This document shows, one piece after another, positions 1 through 6,894 of a stretch of DNA of 16,003 bases. The notes under the pieces were generated by a model that saw nothing but the letters and a program-made list of their open reading frames with translations, had not been told where the DNA came from and did no database searches. The translations under genes were made by a program, and so were the position numbers. The stretch is from Promethearchaeota archaeon (GTDB lineage: Archaea > Asgardarchaeota > Lokiarchaeia > Sigynarchaeales > SOKP01). Where the stretch lies: positions 1 to 16,003 of the forward strand of contig JAEOTL010000521.1 of NCBI GenBank assembly GCA_016839845.1. Reading direction: 5' to 3'. The stretch's first letter is position 1. Each line of letters opens with the position of its first letter.

Positions 1-13
1 AGAGATAATTCTT

Positions 14-883
14 TCAATTTTTAGATTTTAGATCCAACGCGTTTATAAAACCAATCGATATTCCACCTAATGTTCTGAAAATTAGGGCGTCGGGTCGATT
101 ATGCTTAATTTCGTTTGGAGAACGACCAAATTTATCTAGAAGATCAGCTATTATTGAATTGAGATTGCCATTATTCTTCTGAAAACTTTCAACTACTGTA
201 TCTTTGTAAGCTTTGAATACATCTTCTGATATTTGAAATACTTCTTGAATTTCAGGACCTGTAGCCACACCAAAATGAGCTAAACTTATAGATTTTAAAT
301 TATCAATTTGGGATAACTTCTTAACAGTTTTAAAATAAAATTCGTGATTGAAGTATGGAGGATATGTAGCTGGTCGAGAAAATCCTGAACCTAGATGATG
401 TCCCCCGATTGAATCCCCCGGGAATAAATTCATGTTTTTCCTATCCAAAATTGCAATATGATCGGGAGTATGACCTGGAGCAGCATAAATTTCTAATTTT
501 AAATCGTCCAAACTTATAATATCTCTTTCATCTACATAAATCACCCTATTTTTTAGGTTTTGTAACAAATATTCGTGATATTCTGCTAACTCTGATCCCT
601 TTTTTGCAAATTTTGTTTCGGGTAGTTTCTCATAAAATTTTGAAACCACGATTCTGGCTTCAGGAAATTGAGTGGATAGTCTTTTTACACCTCCAATGTG
701 ATCAACATGAACATGCGTAGAAAAAATATAATCAAGATGATCGATACCGATTTTCTGAAGATGGTTTAATAAACTATCGACTTCACTACTTGTTCCAGTG
801 TCAATTAAAGCAGTTTTTCCGTTATTTTCAATTACAAAGAGAGCCATTTGTTCTTTCATATTGTAAATTAAACAATCAAACAT
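14..883 (-). CDS. Metallo-beta-lactamase-fold hydrolase
   Basis: A 289-residue protein of the MBL-fold superfamily, which uses a di-metal centre to hydrolyse substrates such as thioesters, lactones or phosphodiesters; the substrate cannot be told from the sequence. The whole metal-ligand set is visible: H57-x-H59-x-D61-H62 in STHVHVDHIGG, H138 in APGHTPDH, D157 in LFPGDS and H203 in LAHFG. The N-terminus has the usual strands leading to ALIDTG (residues 25-30). After the last ligand comes a C-terminal helical region of about 80 residues, as in GloB/MBL 'lipase-like' members, which could shape the substrate pocket. The ATG at 883 is the first in frame; M9 is a possible alternative. It is a single gene with a remnant-containing spacer upstream. 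The superfamily call is firm, the specific function unknown. Confidence 0.9.
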   Translation of the reverse strand: MFDCLIYNMKEQMALFVIENNGKTALIDTGTSSEVDSLLNHLQKIGIDHLDYIFSTHVHVDHIGGVKRLSTQFPEARIVVSKFYEKLPETKFAKKGSELAEYHEYLLQNLKNRVIYVDERDIISLDDLKLEIYAAPGHTPDHIAILDRKNMNLFPGDSIGGHHLGSGFSRPATYPPYFNHEFYFKTVKKLSQIDNLKSISLAHFGVATGPEIQEVFQISEDVFKAYKDTVVESFQKNNGNLNSIIADLLDKFGRSPNEIKHNRPDALIFRTLGGISIGFINALDLKSKN

Positions 884-927
884 CCATGTATTTTCATTTA
901 TTTTACAGGTTTTTCGAATAAACGGGA

Positions 928-948
928 TTATTATTCACCTTGATTTTT
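928..948. repeat. 21-bp direct repeat, copy 1
   Basis: Identical to 2456-2476 (core TATTCACCTTGATTTTT). Similarity continues weakly for about 25 bp to the right (T-rich, both with CTTATTTT and TTGAT). Copy 1 is upstream of the MBL gene. Copy 2 lies just past the stop of a small minus-strand ORF. On the minus strand the core reads as an AAGGTGAATAA-like, Shine-Dalgarno-like string. Its function is unknown. Confidence 0.7.
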
Positions 949-1063
949 ATTTTATAACCTTATTTTATTGATTCGGGAATTTTTTCAAATTCTTAACTCA
1001 TCAAAAATGCACGATCCCCGATTTCTATTACCTTTTTCAATTAAATGTTTAAACGGTAATTTA

Positions 1064-1168
1064 TTAAAAAATATTCCTATCAAGTGAATTAGATTTAAAC
1101 TTTCTAACCGCAGCATGAGAAAAGCCACAACCAATTATAACAATTTTTCTTTTGGAATTGAAAATATC
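1064..1168 (-). pseudogene. Remnant of Rossmann-fold oxidoreductase N-terminus
   Basis: A stop-to-stop frame of 34 codons with no start codon encodes KRKIVIIGCGFSHAAVRKF. This is the first beta strand and dinucleotide-binding turn (G-x-G) typical of FAD/NAD(P)-dependent oxidoreductases, and it ends in two adjacent stops. An intact family member would run for several hundred residues, so this is either a decayed gene end or a chance resemblance. The KIVIIG-C-G match over about a dozen residues is the only support. Confidence 0.4.
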
Positions 1169-1236
1169 TTAAGTTTTTATTTCTCAATAAGTAGAATATT
1201 AGATTTAATTTATCCAAAATCCTACTCCATATTTTT

Positions 1237-2208
1237 TTATAACTTTCTCATATAAATCAAGCTAAAAATCTCTAAGGTAACACCAATTAAAGGACCATAA
1301 ATCCCCATAGCAATAATATATTTGAGAGGAGCACTTATATTAAAATCAAATACTCCTGGAAAGAATATTCCAATATAACTTAGCATGGTTATAATTATCA
1401 AGATTGAGATTAAGATCCTAATCTTATCAACTAATAATCCTTTAGGATTTCTTTTCAGTAAAATGGATCCAATAGATATAATTGATACGCTTGATATCAA
1501 AAGAACAATAAAAAACCCGAGAGAAATAATATTATACGGTTCCGAGTACCACTCTAAACCAGTGTAATCTGAGGTTCGAAAGCCTATTACCCAAAGGGCT
1601 TGTATTACACTTCCATCATAAGTAAAAAGAACTGCCGTTGGAGTAAGGATTGATATTGAAACGATTATTCCGCCTATTATGGAAATCCATTCTGGTCTTT
1701 TGATTAGTTGCATGTTCCATAGTAATTTGATTAACATAGTTGAGGGTATGATTAAAAGACCGTATAAGGATATACTTGGTGTATAAAAATACCAAAGATT
1801 CGAGAATCTTGGAATGGGTTCCAGAGAAAAACCGTTAACCATAAGAACGGCCCAAAGAACAACAAAAAATATAAGTAATAGTGAAAAAATAAGCCAAACT
1901 TTTTCTAAATCGAATCTTACTTCTTTTTTATATTTTCTAAAAAATGAGGTGATTAAAAATAAAGCCCCAACAATTAATATGGAAAAAGATAAAATCATAG
2001 AGAGAACAACGACATAGGACTGAGTATTGAAAAAACTTATCCCATGTGAGGGGCTATACATAAAAAAAAAAAACCAAAGAAATATTGAAATAAATCCCTC
2101 TGAATCCCTATAAATGATTCTATTTGCAACAGGAAGAAAGAATATTAAAATTGTTAACATTCCGATAGTAAAGGGAAATTTCCAGTTAATTCTTCTAAAA
2201 ACTCTCAA
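1237..2208 (-). CDS. Polytopic membrane protein of unknown function
   Basis: A 323-residue protein rich in Ile/Leu/Phe with about eight or nine predicted membrane segments, roughly at residues 11-31, 38-58, 66-90, 104-125, 142-165, 175-198, 228-250, 263-284 and 295-318. Short charged loops such as RKYKKEVRFDLEK and LKRNPKGLLVDK separate the segments. I recognise no family motif or catalytic residues. The frame opens at a TTG (2206-2208) without a clear Shine-Dalgarno; the next Met is residue 17, which would cut into the first membrane segment, so TTG is plausible. It may be a channel-like or sensory membrane component, but nothing here supports a specific role. Confidence 0.75.
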   Translation of the reverse strand: MRVFRRINWKFPFTIGMLTILIFFLPVANRIIYRDSEGFISIFLWFFFFMYSPSHGISFFNTQSYVVVLSMILSFSILIVGALFLITSFFRKYKKEVRFDLEKVWLIFSLLLIFFVVLWAVLMVNGFSLEPIPRFSNLWYFYTPSISLYGLLIIPSTMLIKLLWNMQLIKRPEWISIIGGIIVSISILTPTAVLFTYDGSVIQALWVIGFRTSDYTGLEWYSEPYNIISLGFFIVLLISSVSIISIGSILLKRNPKGLLVDKIRILISILIIITMLSYIGIFFPGVFDFNISAPLKYIIAMGIYGPLIGVTLEIFSLIYMRKL

Positions 2209-2455
2209 AATGGATACTTTTAATGGTCTCAGTATTACTACAATTTAGCCTTATTATAAATAAGAAATTTTCATATATATATGAGGGTATTCGAATTTAT
2301 ATCAGACGCTGAATTTACCTTTCCATTCAAATTTCATAGGAAATTGGGACAAAATTAATATCGGTTTATATGATTTTTATGATTAATTAATGAGAGAGAG
2401 ATTTTGTCTTAAAACGAGGTAGAATTCAAGGAGAAAGAACGCTCAAATATCCAAT

Positions 2456-2476
2456 TTATTATTCACCTTGATTTTT
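2456..2476. repeat. 21-bp direct repeat, copy 2
   Basis: Exact second copy of 928-948. It lies immediately downstream (minus-strand sense) of the small zinc-knuckle ORF ending at 2481. Both copies run into T-rich sequence on the plus strand. Confidence 0.7.
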
Positions 2477-2480
2477 TTTT

Positions 2481-2597
2481 TTAAGTCTTATTTTTTTTGA
2501 TATATTTTATAAAAGGATTTAATTCACTCTCCTCTACTGAAATGTCTCTCCACACAAATCCACAATCCTTACATCGATATGTAGATTTAGAACTCAT
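2481..2597 (-). CDS. Small CxxC zinc-knuckle protein (38 aa)
   Basis: This minus-strand frame encodes 38 residues beginning MSSKSTYRCKDCGFVWRD. The Y-x-C-x2-C-G-F-x-W signature is that of the first half of a rubredoxin-like or zinc-ribbon fold. The charged tail ELNPFIKYIKKNKT has no second CxxC, so either two molecules share a zinc or the gene is a truncated ribbon. A stop codon lies seven codons upstream of the ATG and no Shine-Dalgarno is clear. It lies downstream of, and on the same strand as, a possible small membrane ORF (2655-2879). The frame of the opposite strand is an uninformative shadow. Confidence 0.45.
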   Translation of the reverse strand: MSSKSTYRCKDCGFVWRDISVEESELNPFIKYIKKNKT

Positions 2598-2654
2598 ACC
2601 GTATATAATTGTTTATGAATTAAAACAATTTTTGAAAAATCTTCCTGGATTTAT

Positions 2655-2879
2655 CTATGCGGAAGATGAAACAAAAGCGTAAAACCCTGGCACCACCCAT
2701 TCTTTCGGATTATCTCTAATCACATCAAAGATCCCAAAAATCATCGCAATAACAAAGCAGATCCTGCCATATTTCCTTTTTTTCACGTGAAAAAGCTGCC
2801 ATAAGTGCCAATTATAAATAAGTGTAATTTTTTCTGTGTTATGGGATAAGAGGTTTAGGATAAGGAAATTGGGGATCAC
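2655..2879 (-). CDS. Possible small membrane protein
   Basis: A 74-codon frame. The part that looks protein-like is the last 43 codons, which could start at a GTG (2784-2786): a basic KKRKYGR stretch, a hydrophobic segment CFVIAMIFGIF, then DVIRDNPKEWVVPGFYAF. This resembles one membrane helix followed by a short amphipathic tail. The upstream part (MIPNFLILNLL...) may be untranslated. The frame is divergent from the GTPase-like gene, with its longest ATG only 8 bp from that gene's start, and the shared gap cannot hold two promoters if the full length is used. No family is recognised, and it may be decayed. Confidence 0.35.
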   Translation of the reverse strand: MIPNFLILNLLSHNTEKITLIYNWHLWQLFHVKKRKYGRICFVIAMIFGIFDVIRDNPKEWVVPGFYAFVSSSA

Positions 2880-2887
2880 TCATAAAA

Positions 2888-3445
2888 ATGGCAATAGCTG
2901 ATTATATATTCAAGATAATACTCATTGGTGACGCTTCCGGGAGCAAACATGCTTTTGCGAGACGTTATTGCTCTGGCTTCTTCCAATCAAATGGAAAATC
3001 AGCAATTGGGGTTGAATATTACCTAAAAAGAGCATTTTTCAAAAAACAGGAAATTAAATTACAGATTTGGGATTTAGACATCGATCTTCGATTACGATCT
3101 CTTCTTGCGGAATACTGTAAAAACGCAAATGGAGCTTTTTTTATATATGACATCACAAATATCGAATCCTTAGACAACCTTGCTGAATGGATTCAACTAA
3201 TTAGGGAGAATTCAGAGGATATTCCTATACTTTTGATTGGTTCTAAATTAGATTTGTATGATCTAAGGGAAGTATCATACCAAAAAGGGATCCGAACTGC
3301 TACTAAATACAATCTTGCTGCTTTTCTAGAAGTTTCTGCGAAGACTGGAGAAAATATTGTAAAAGCTTTTGAAATAATGATAAAGCTATTAATTGAAGGT
3401 CAATCCGAAAGTCCTATCGAAATACCAAGTCAATGGAATTATTGA
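2888..3445 (+). CDS. Rab/Ras-like small GTPase homologue with degenerate nucleotide site
   Basis: This 185-residue single-domain protein is the normal length of a Rab-like GTPase and follows the fold throughout: FKIILIGD (beta1), IKLQIWD (beta3), GAFFIYDITNIESLDNL, IPILLIGSKLDL and FLEVSAKTGENI. Several core motifs are altered. The P-loop is G14-D-A-S-G-S-K20-H21, with the second Gly changed to Ser and the Mg-binding Ser/Thr to His. The switch I Thr is Ala39 in SAIGVEY. The DTAGQE motif is D62-L-D-I-D-L, so the DxxG Gly is Ile65 and the catalytic Gln is Asp. G4 is S119-K-L-D and G5 SAK (150-152) is intact. No C-terminal prenylation Cys is seen. Probably a pseudo-GTPase or a constitutively locked scaffold. 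The frame is uninterrupted, arguing against simple decay. A TATA-like ATTATAAATA lies about 70 bp upstream. Confidence 0.88.
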   Translation: MAIADYIFKIILIGDASGSKHAFARRYCSGFFQSNGKSAIGVEYYLKRAFFKKQEIKLQIWDLDIDLRLRSLLAEYCKNANGAFFIYDITNIESLDNLAEWIQLIRENSEDIPILLIGSKLDLYDLREVSYQKGIRTATKYNLAAFLEVSAKTGENIVKAFEIMIKLLIEGQSESPIEIPSQWNY

Positions 3446-3506
3446 ATGAGGGCTTAAAGTTTTTCGATTCCCATTTTTTAAAGAAGTAAGAGAGCAGAAT
3501 TGTTGA

Positions 3507-3629
3507 TTATGTCACATCAACATGAGCTTCGAGTTTCTTAATCAATTTGTCAACATAATTAAGATCCGTGATTGATATTGAGACCGCTTCTTGAGAACAG
3601 ATATTTATTTTAAAAATAATATTAAAAAT
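3507..3629 (-). pseudogene. Start-less 40-codon coding remnant
   Basis: A stop-to-stop minus-strand frame encodes FNIIFKINICSQEAVSISI and then ITDLNYVDKLIKKLEAHVDVT. The second half looks like a natural amphipathic C-terminal helix, with balanced K/E/D/L use unlike random AT-rich DNA. There is no ATG, GTG or TTG at a sensible position, so it is best read as the end of a decayed gene. I do not recognise the family. Chance open frame remains possible. Confidence 0.3.
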
Positions 3630-3735
3630 TTAATTCCATATGTGGAAGTAGAATAGGATTTTATCTTATGTATAAGAAGAACTTCGTCCTATTTTATCAA
3701 TAAATGCATTAAGATGATGTAGGAAAATGAAAAGC

Positions 3736-3752
3736 AAAAAAAAGAAAAAAAA
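3736..3752 (-). terminator. Oligo-T terminator of the MFS gene
   Basis: On the minus strand this is T8-C-T8, starting about 13 bp past the transporter stop. Archaeal RNA polymerase terminates at such oligo-T tracts without needing a hairpin. Confidence 0.5.
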
Positions 3753-3764
3753 TGGGTTAAATTA

Positions 3765-5198
3765 TTAAAACCCGAGTTCTTGCATCTTAAGTTTATTACC
3801 TAATACTCTTTCTTGATTTAGAGGGAAAAATTTCCAAACAACTATAACTCCCGCGAGTAAAACTAACGCTGGAATGACTCCCTGGATAAGGCGGATACCT
3901 ATTTGTACTAAGGTTATGTCAGCAACCTGAGGAGCTAATAAGTCATATGTTGGATATCCGGGAAGGAATCCTGTAAGATCATGAACGATCCATATAATTA
4001 ACTCGTCAAGAGACGTAACCAACCGAGCAAGCAATGCAGAAATCCCGAAGAGAATCCCTTTTTGATTTCTCCCCGTCTTAACAATAACATCCTCAGTCAC
4101 ACTCGGAGAAATTATAGTATATACATATGAGTTTAAGCCTCCTTGGGCGAGTCCGAGAATAAATGCCATGATTAGTAAATCAAGAAGTCCCTGAAAGAAT
4201 GTTAGAGGAATTAACGCAGCAACTGATGCGAGACCAGCAACCACGAGCGCTTTCTTATTATTATTTATTTTCTTGATATACATGAGCCAGATAGGAATAG
4301 ATATTAAGGTACCTATTAGATTTAAACCTAAAATAAGCAGAAAAGCCAAGGGACCAGCCCGTAAAACAAAAGTCGTTAGATACCACACATTTACTACTAC
4401 AAGGCTTATTTGAATTCCAAGACAAGTTCCAAATATAAACCATACCATGAAACTTTTCGATTTTATAGCTTCTATAAAGGCTTTAAAGAATTTCATTCGC
4501 TTCTGATACTCAGGTGAAAAATACCTATCAATCATTATTTTATCCTCACGATTACCATAAAGAGACAAAAGACCAAAAATAAGAGCTAGTATGGCGACTA
4601 CGCCCCCCATTAAAGCATAACTGGGCAAGGGGTTACTTTGATCAATAAAAAGAGAAGGTAATAACATCCCGAGGAATATCGCTAAGATGTCGAAAGGTGC
4701 ATAATATTTTGTGAATCTTCGTCGTTCGTACTCCGTCTGAAACTTATCAATACGGAGTGCATTGTAATTAATATTCACAAGCGTGCCAAAGGTGTCGAGT
4801 AAAATTAATGTTAATAATAACCACCAAAAAGCAGGCCAATCATTACCGGAGGCACCAACATATGGGGCTGAAAAGTGAAGGTAAACAGTTAAGGCCCAAG
4901 GCACAACACCTATGAGGATCCATGGAAATCGTCTTCCCCATTTTCTCGTGAATCTCAGATTCCGATCGACTAAAAACCCAATAATAGGGTCGTTAACTGC
5001 GTTATATACCACAAAGATACTCATGGCGACAAAGACAAAAGATACTCTTAATCCAATAACAGTTTCATAATAGACAAGTGTCATTCCTTGAATTGCACCT
5101 ATTAAAGTAGAGCATAGTAGACCGAACGCATTTGAAAGAAAAGTCCATCTTGAATGTCTTGTTCCAACAGATTCTGTAAATTTAATAGTTTCATTCAT
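3765..5198 (-). CDS. MFS sugar-type cation symporter, GPH (MelB-like) family
   Basis: A 477-residue, roughly 12-TM transporter of the glycoside-pentoside-hexuronide:cation symporter family (MFS_2). The diagnostic stretch is at residues 65-98: YNAVNDPIIGFLVDR followed by the cytoplasmic loop RKWGRRFPWILIG, which matches the WDAxNDPxxG...R-W-G-R-R-P-W signature. A second family landmark, the central charged loop around residues 215-240 (YGNREDKIMIDRYFSPEYQKR), is in place. In MelB two Asp four residues apart on helix II bind the cation. Here the first is Asn66 and the second Asp70 is kept, so coupling may use H+ or differ in selectivity. The substrate is unknown. The ATG at 5198 has no Shine-Dalgarno, suggesting a short or leaderless transcript. 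A T-rich terminator follows. Confidence 0.9.
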   Translation of the reverse strand: MNETIKFTESVGTRHSRWTFLSNAFGLLCSTLIGAIQGMTLVYYETVIGLRVSFVFVAMSIFVVYNAVNDPIIGFLVDRNLRFTRKWGRRFPWILIGVVPWALTVYLHFSAPYVGASGNDWPAFWWLLLTLILLDTFGTLVNINYNALRIDKFQTEYERRRFTKYYAPFDILAIFLGMLLPSLFIDQSNPLPSYALMGGVVAILALIFGLLSLYGNREDKIMIDRYFSPEYQKRMKFFKAFIEAIKSKSFMVWFIFGTCLGIQISLVVVNVWYLTTFVLRAGPLAFLLILGLNLIGTLISIPIWLMYIKKINNNKKALVVAGLASVAALIPLTFFQGLLDLLIMAFILGLAQGGLNSYVYTIISPSVTEDVIVKTGRNQKGILFGISALLARLVTSLDELIIWIVHDLTGFLPGYPTYDLLAPQVADITLVQIGIRLIQGVIPALVLLAGVIVVWKFFPLNQERVLGNKLKMQELGF

Positions 5199-5777
5199 AA
5201 TTGAATAACTCGATATTGTTTTTTTGTGTTATAATAACAGTTTTATCATGTAAATAATATTAAAACACTATTGTTTCTTATTGAATATAAATATTTCATC
5301 ATAATCTCGTGACTTTGAAAAGTCTAAAAAGCATCTTTTTTTAGGTCGGTAAATCGTCACCTCGATATAGCTTCGTAATTATACCTAGGACCCTTTTTTT
5401 TTTTTGTTACTATCACCAATAATACAACAACATGTACAGCAGAAGCAACTTGAAAAAAATTTGTCATTCAATGTTCGTTGTTATAGAAAGGTTACTATTT
5501 ACATCTTAAAACGGAATTTCTGCTGGTAATTATTTCTATTATTAGAGGATTATATTCTTAATTTTCCTTTGATTAACTTTTGATGATAATCAGCTTCAAA
5601 CTTGATATATGAGTTTTTACTATAATCCTAAATCTATCACGGGGATAATATGGTCAAATTTCAATCTCTGTATAAAACTTTTTAAGGTGTTTCTGATACT
5701 TTATCTATGAGTAATAGAAATCGAATAACAGAACTAGGATTTTGATAAGTGTACAACGCTCTAGGGTGATTTACTAA
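5199..5777. other. Long divergent intergenic region
   Basis: A 579-bp gap between the divergent transporter and NPRL2-like genes. It is AT-rich, with TATA-like boxes (TTTATATT on the minus strand near 5280-5290; TATAAAACTTTTTA near 5670) and a T12 run at 5394-5405. No ORF with protein-like composition and no tRNA was found. A short transcript ending at the T12 run is possible but unproven. Confidence 0.45.
5765..5770 (+). promoter_or_regulatory. Shine-Dalgarno GGTGAT deciding a TTG start
   Basis: GGTGAT complements the 3' end of archaeal 16S rRNA (AUCACC). It sits 7 nt before TTG 5778. An in-frame TAA directly precedes that TTG, so no longer start exists. Confidence 0.75.
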
Positions 5778-6878
5778 TTGAAAACTATTGTCGCCTTATC
5801 ACATTTCCATCCGAAAATTGGGCCATTAGTGTTTTATTCATTTCCGAAAGATAGGTTAGAAAAGGAATTAGAGACCCAAATAACCAGTATCATGGACCAG
5901 CAATCTAAAGAGGGCTTTTTCACACATTCTTTTAAAAATTTTAATTCTTTGAATTACTATTTTGAAATTGATTCAGATTGGGCTCGAGGTAATAAAGAAA
6001 TGTTAATGTTCTCAATAATTCTTGAGCAACAGATTACATCAGAAAATGAAAAAATTATAGAAAATTTATGTATTGAATTTTCAAAAACGTTTAAATCAAA
6101 TCAGGAGATTTTTAGGGGTTTTTATGTAAGCGAGAAAGAATACCATGCGGAATATATAGAACTTATTCTGAAAAATAATGCTCTAATTAAATCGGAAGTA
6201 AAGAATTTGCATAAGGTAGTAAAAGATGAGACACGAGAAAAAACTGAAGAAGAAAAGATAGCAATTCTAATAAGCAATGAGCCTATATCTAAAACTTTAG
6301 AAAAACTCTCAAAAGGTCCTGTAGAACTAGAACAATTGAGAGAATGGTTTATTGAAAATTTCCCTAATGCAATTTTTGAAGAAATAATCGATCGGTTGGA
6401 TGAGAAACAAATTATTATTATAAATCAGATCGGTTTAGTAGAAAGGTATGTGATTCTATTAAAAGAAGTAAAAGTTGAAAGAATTCCTCCTGATAGTGTT
6501 ATAGAATATATTGATGAAAAACATGAGTTGATGGGTTTGTGGCTCCCAAAAGTTCAGAAATATTTTAGTGAATATGAAAAAAAGGGAGAGGAAGAACTAA
6601 AACAAGATTCCTATAACTTATTTCAAATTATGGCAGATTCTAAAAAGTATAATATTCTTTCTGAATTGCGCAAAGGGTTAATTTCAAGAGAAGAATTACC
6701 CAAATTAGTTTCTAAAAGGTCTCTTGATTCGCTATTAGAAAATATTGAATACCTAAAGGAATGTGATATTATCGAAGAATTAATTTACAATCATGAAAGG
6801 GATGTTGTTTTAAAAACTGATCTCCGCATAACAACTGCCTTTCCAGAATGGATGAGAAAATTATTGCCAAAAGAATAA
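5778..6878 (+). CDS. NPRL2/folliculin-like longin + winged-helix protein
   Basis: A 366-residue protein. Residues 1-150 look like a longin domain: beta1 KTIVALSHF, beta2 with HPKIGPLVFYSFP, helix DRLEKELETQITSIM, strands FFTHSFKNFNSLNYYFEI, beta5 KEMLMFSIIL, helix NEKIIENLCIEF. The start resembles human NPRL2 (SEFHPTLGP...PEDFISREL) and folliculin (MNAIVALCHF...GP), recalled from memory. D67-W-A-R70-G aligns with the catalytic arginine finger of NPRL2 (Arg78) and FLCN (Arg164, in DSLARG). Two winged-helix-like segments follow (about 165-230 and 278-355), again as in NPRL2. Likely role: GAP or scaffold for a Rag/MglA-type GTPase, cytosolic. It is convergent, 16 bp apart, with a Roadblock gene. 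Residues 120-160 are charged linker. The first 150 residues are paralogous to residues 152-300 of the gene at 14884. The longin call is strong, the GAP activity inferred. Confidence 0.8.
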   Translation: MKTIVALSHFHPKIGPLVFYSFPKDRLEKELETQITSIMDQQSKEGFFTHSFKNFNSLNYYFEIDSDWARGNKEMLMFSIILEQQITSENEKIIENLCIEFSKTFKSNQEIFRGFYVSEKEYHAEYIELILKNNALIKSEVKNLHKVVKDETREKTEEEKIAILISNEPISKTLEKLSKGPVELEQLREWFIENFPNAIFEEIIDRLDEKQIIIINQIGLVERYVILLKEVKVERIPPDSVIEYIDEKHELMGLWLPKVQKYFSEYEKKGEEELKQDSYNLFQIMADSKKYNILSELRKGLISREELPKLVSKRSLDSLLENIEYLKECDIIEELIYNHERDVVLKTDLRITTAFPEWMRKLLPKE

Positions 6879-6894
6879 TATTGCATGATATTTA

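Larger units (their letters stand above)
884..1236. other. Intergenic spacer with decayed coding fragment
   Basis: There is no intact gene here. The spacer holds one copy of a 21-bp repeat (928-948) and a minus-strand remnant of a Rossmann-fold protein (1064-1168). The rest is AT-rich and presumably contains the promoter of the minus-strand hydrolase gene. Confidence 0.5.
3446..3764. other. Intergenic spacer between convergent genes
   Basis: Separates the GTPase-like gene from the oppositely oriented transporter. It contains a minus-strand coding remnant (3507-3629) and an oligo-A tract that reads as oligo-T downstream of the transporter. No intact gene was seen. Confidence 0.5.

Noticed and set aside
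884..1236. Search for tRNA or a riboswitch in the larger gaps (also 5199-5777 and 9417-9905)
   Set aside because: No cloverleaf, T-loop GTTCRA pattern or known switch core was seen by eye. A covariance-model scan would be decisive.
1385..2017. Two plus-strand frames (60 and 67 codons) inside the 323-aa membrane gene
   Set aside because: They are antisense to a long, clearly membrane-protein frame and their products are Lys/Thr/Ile-rich without motifs.
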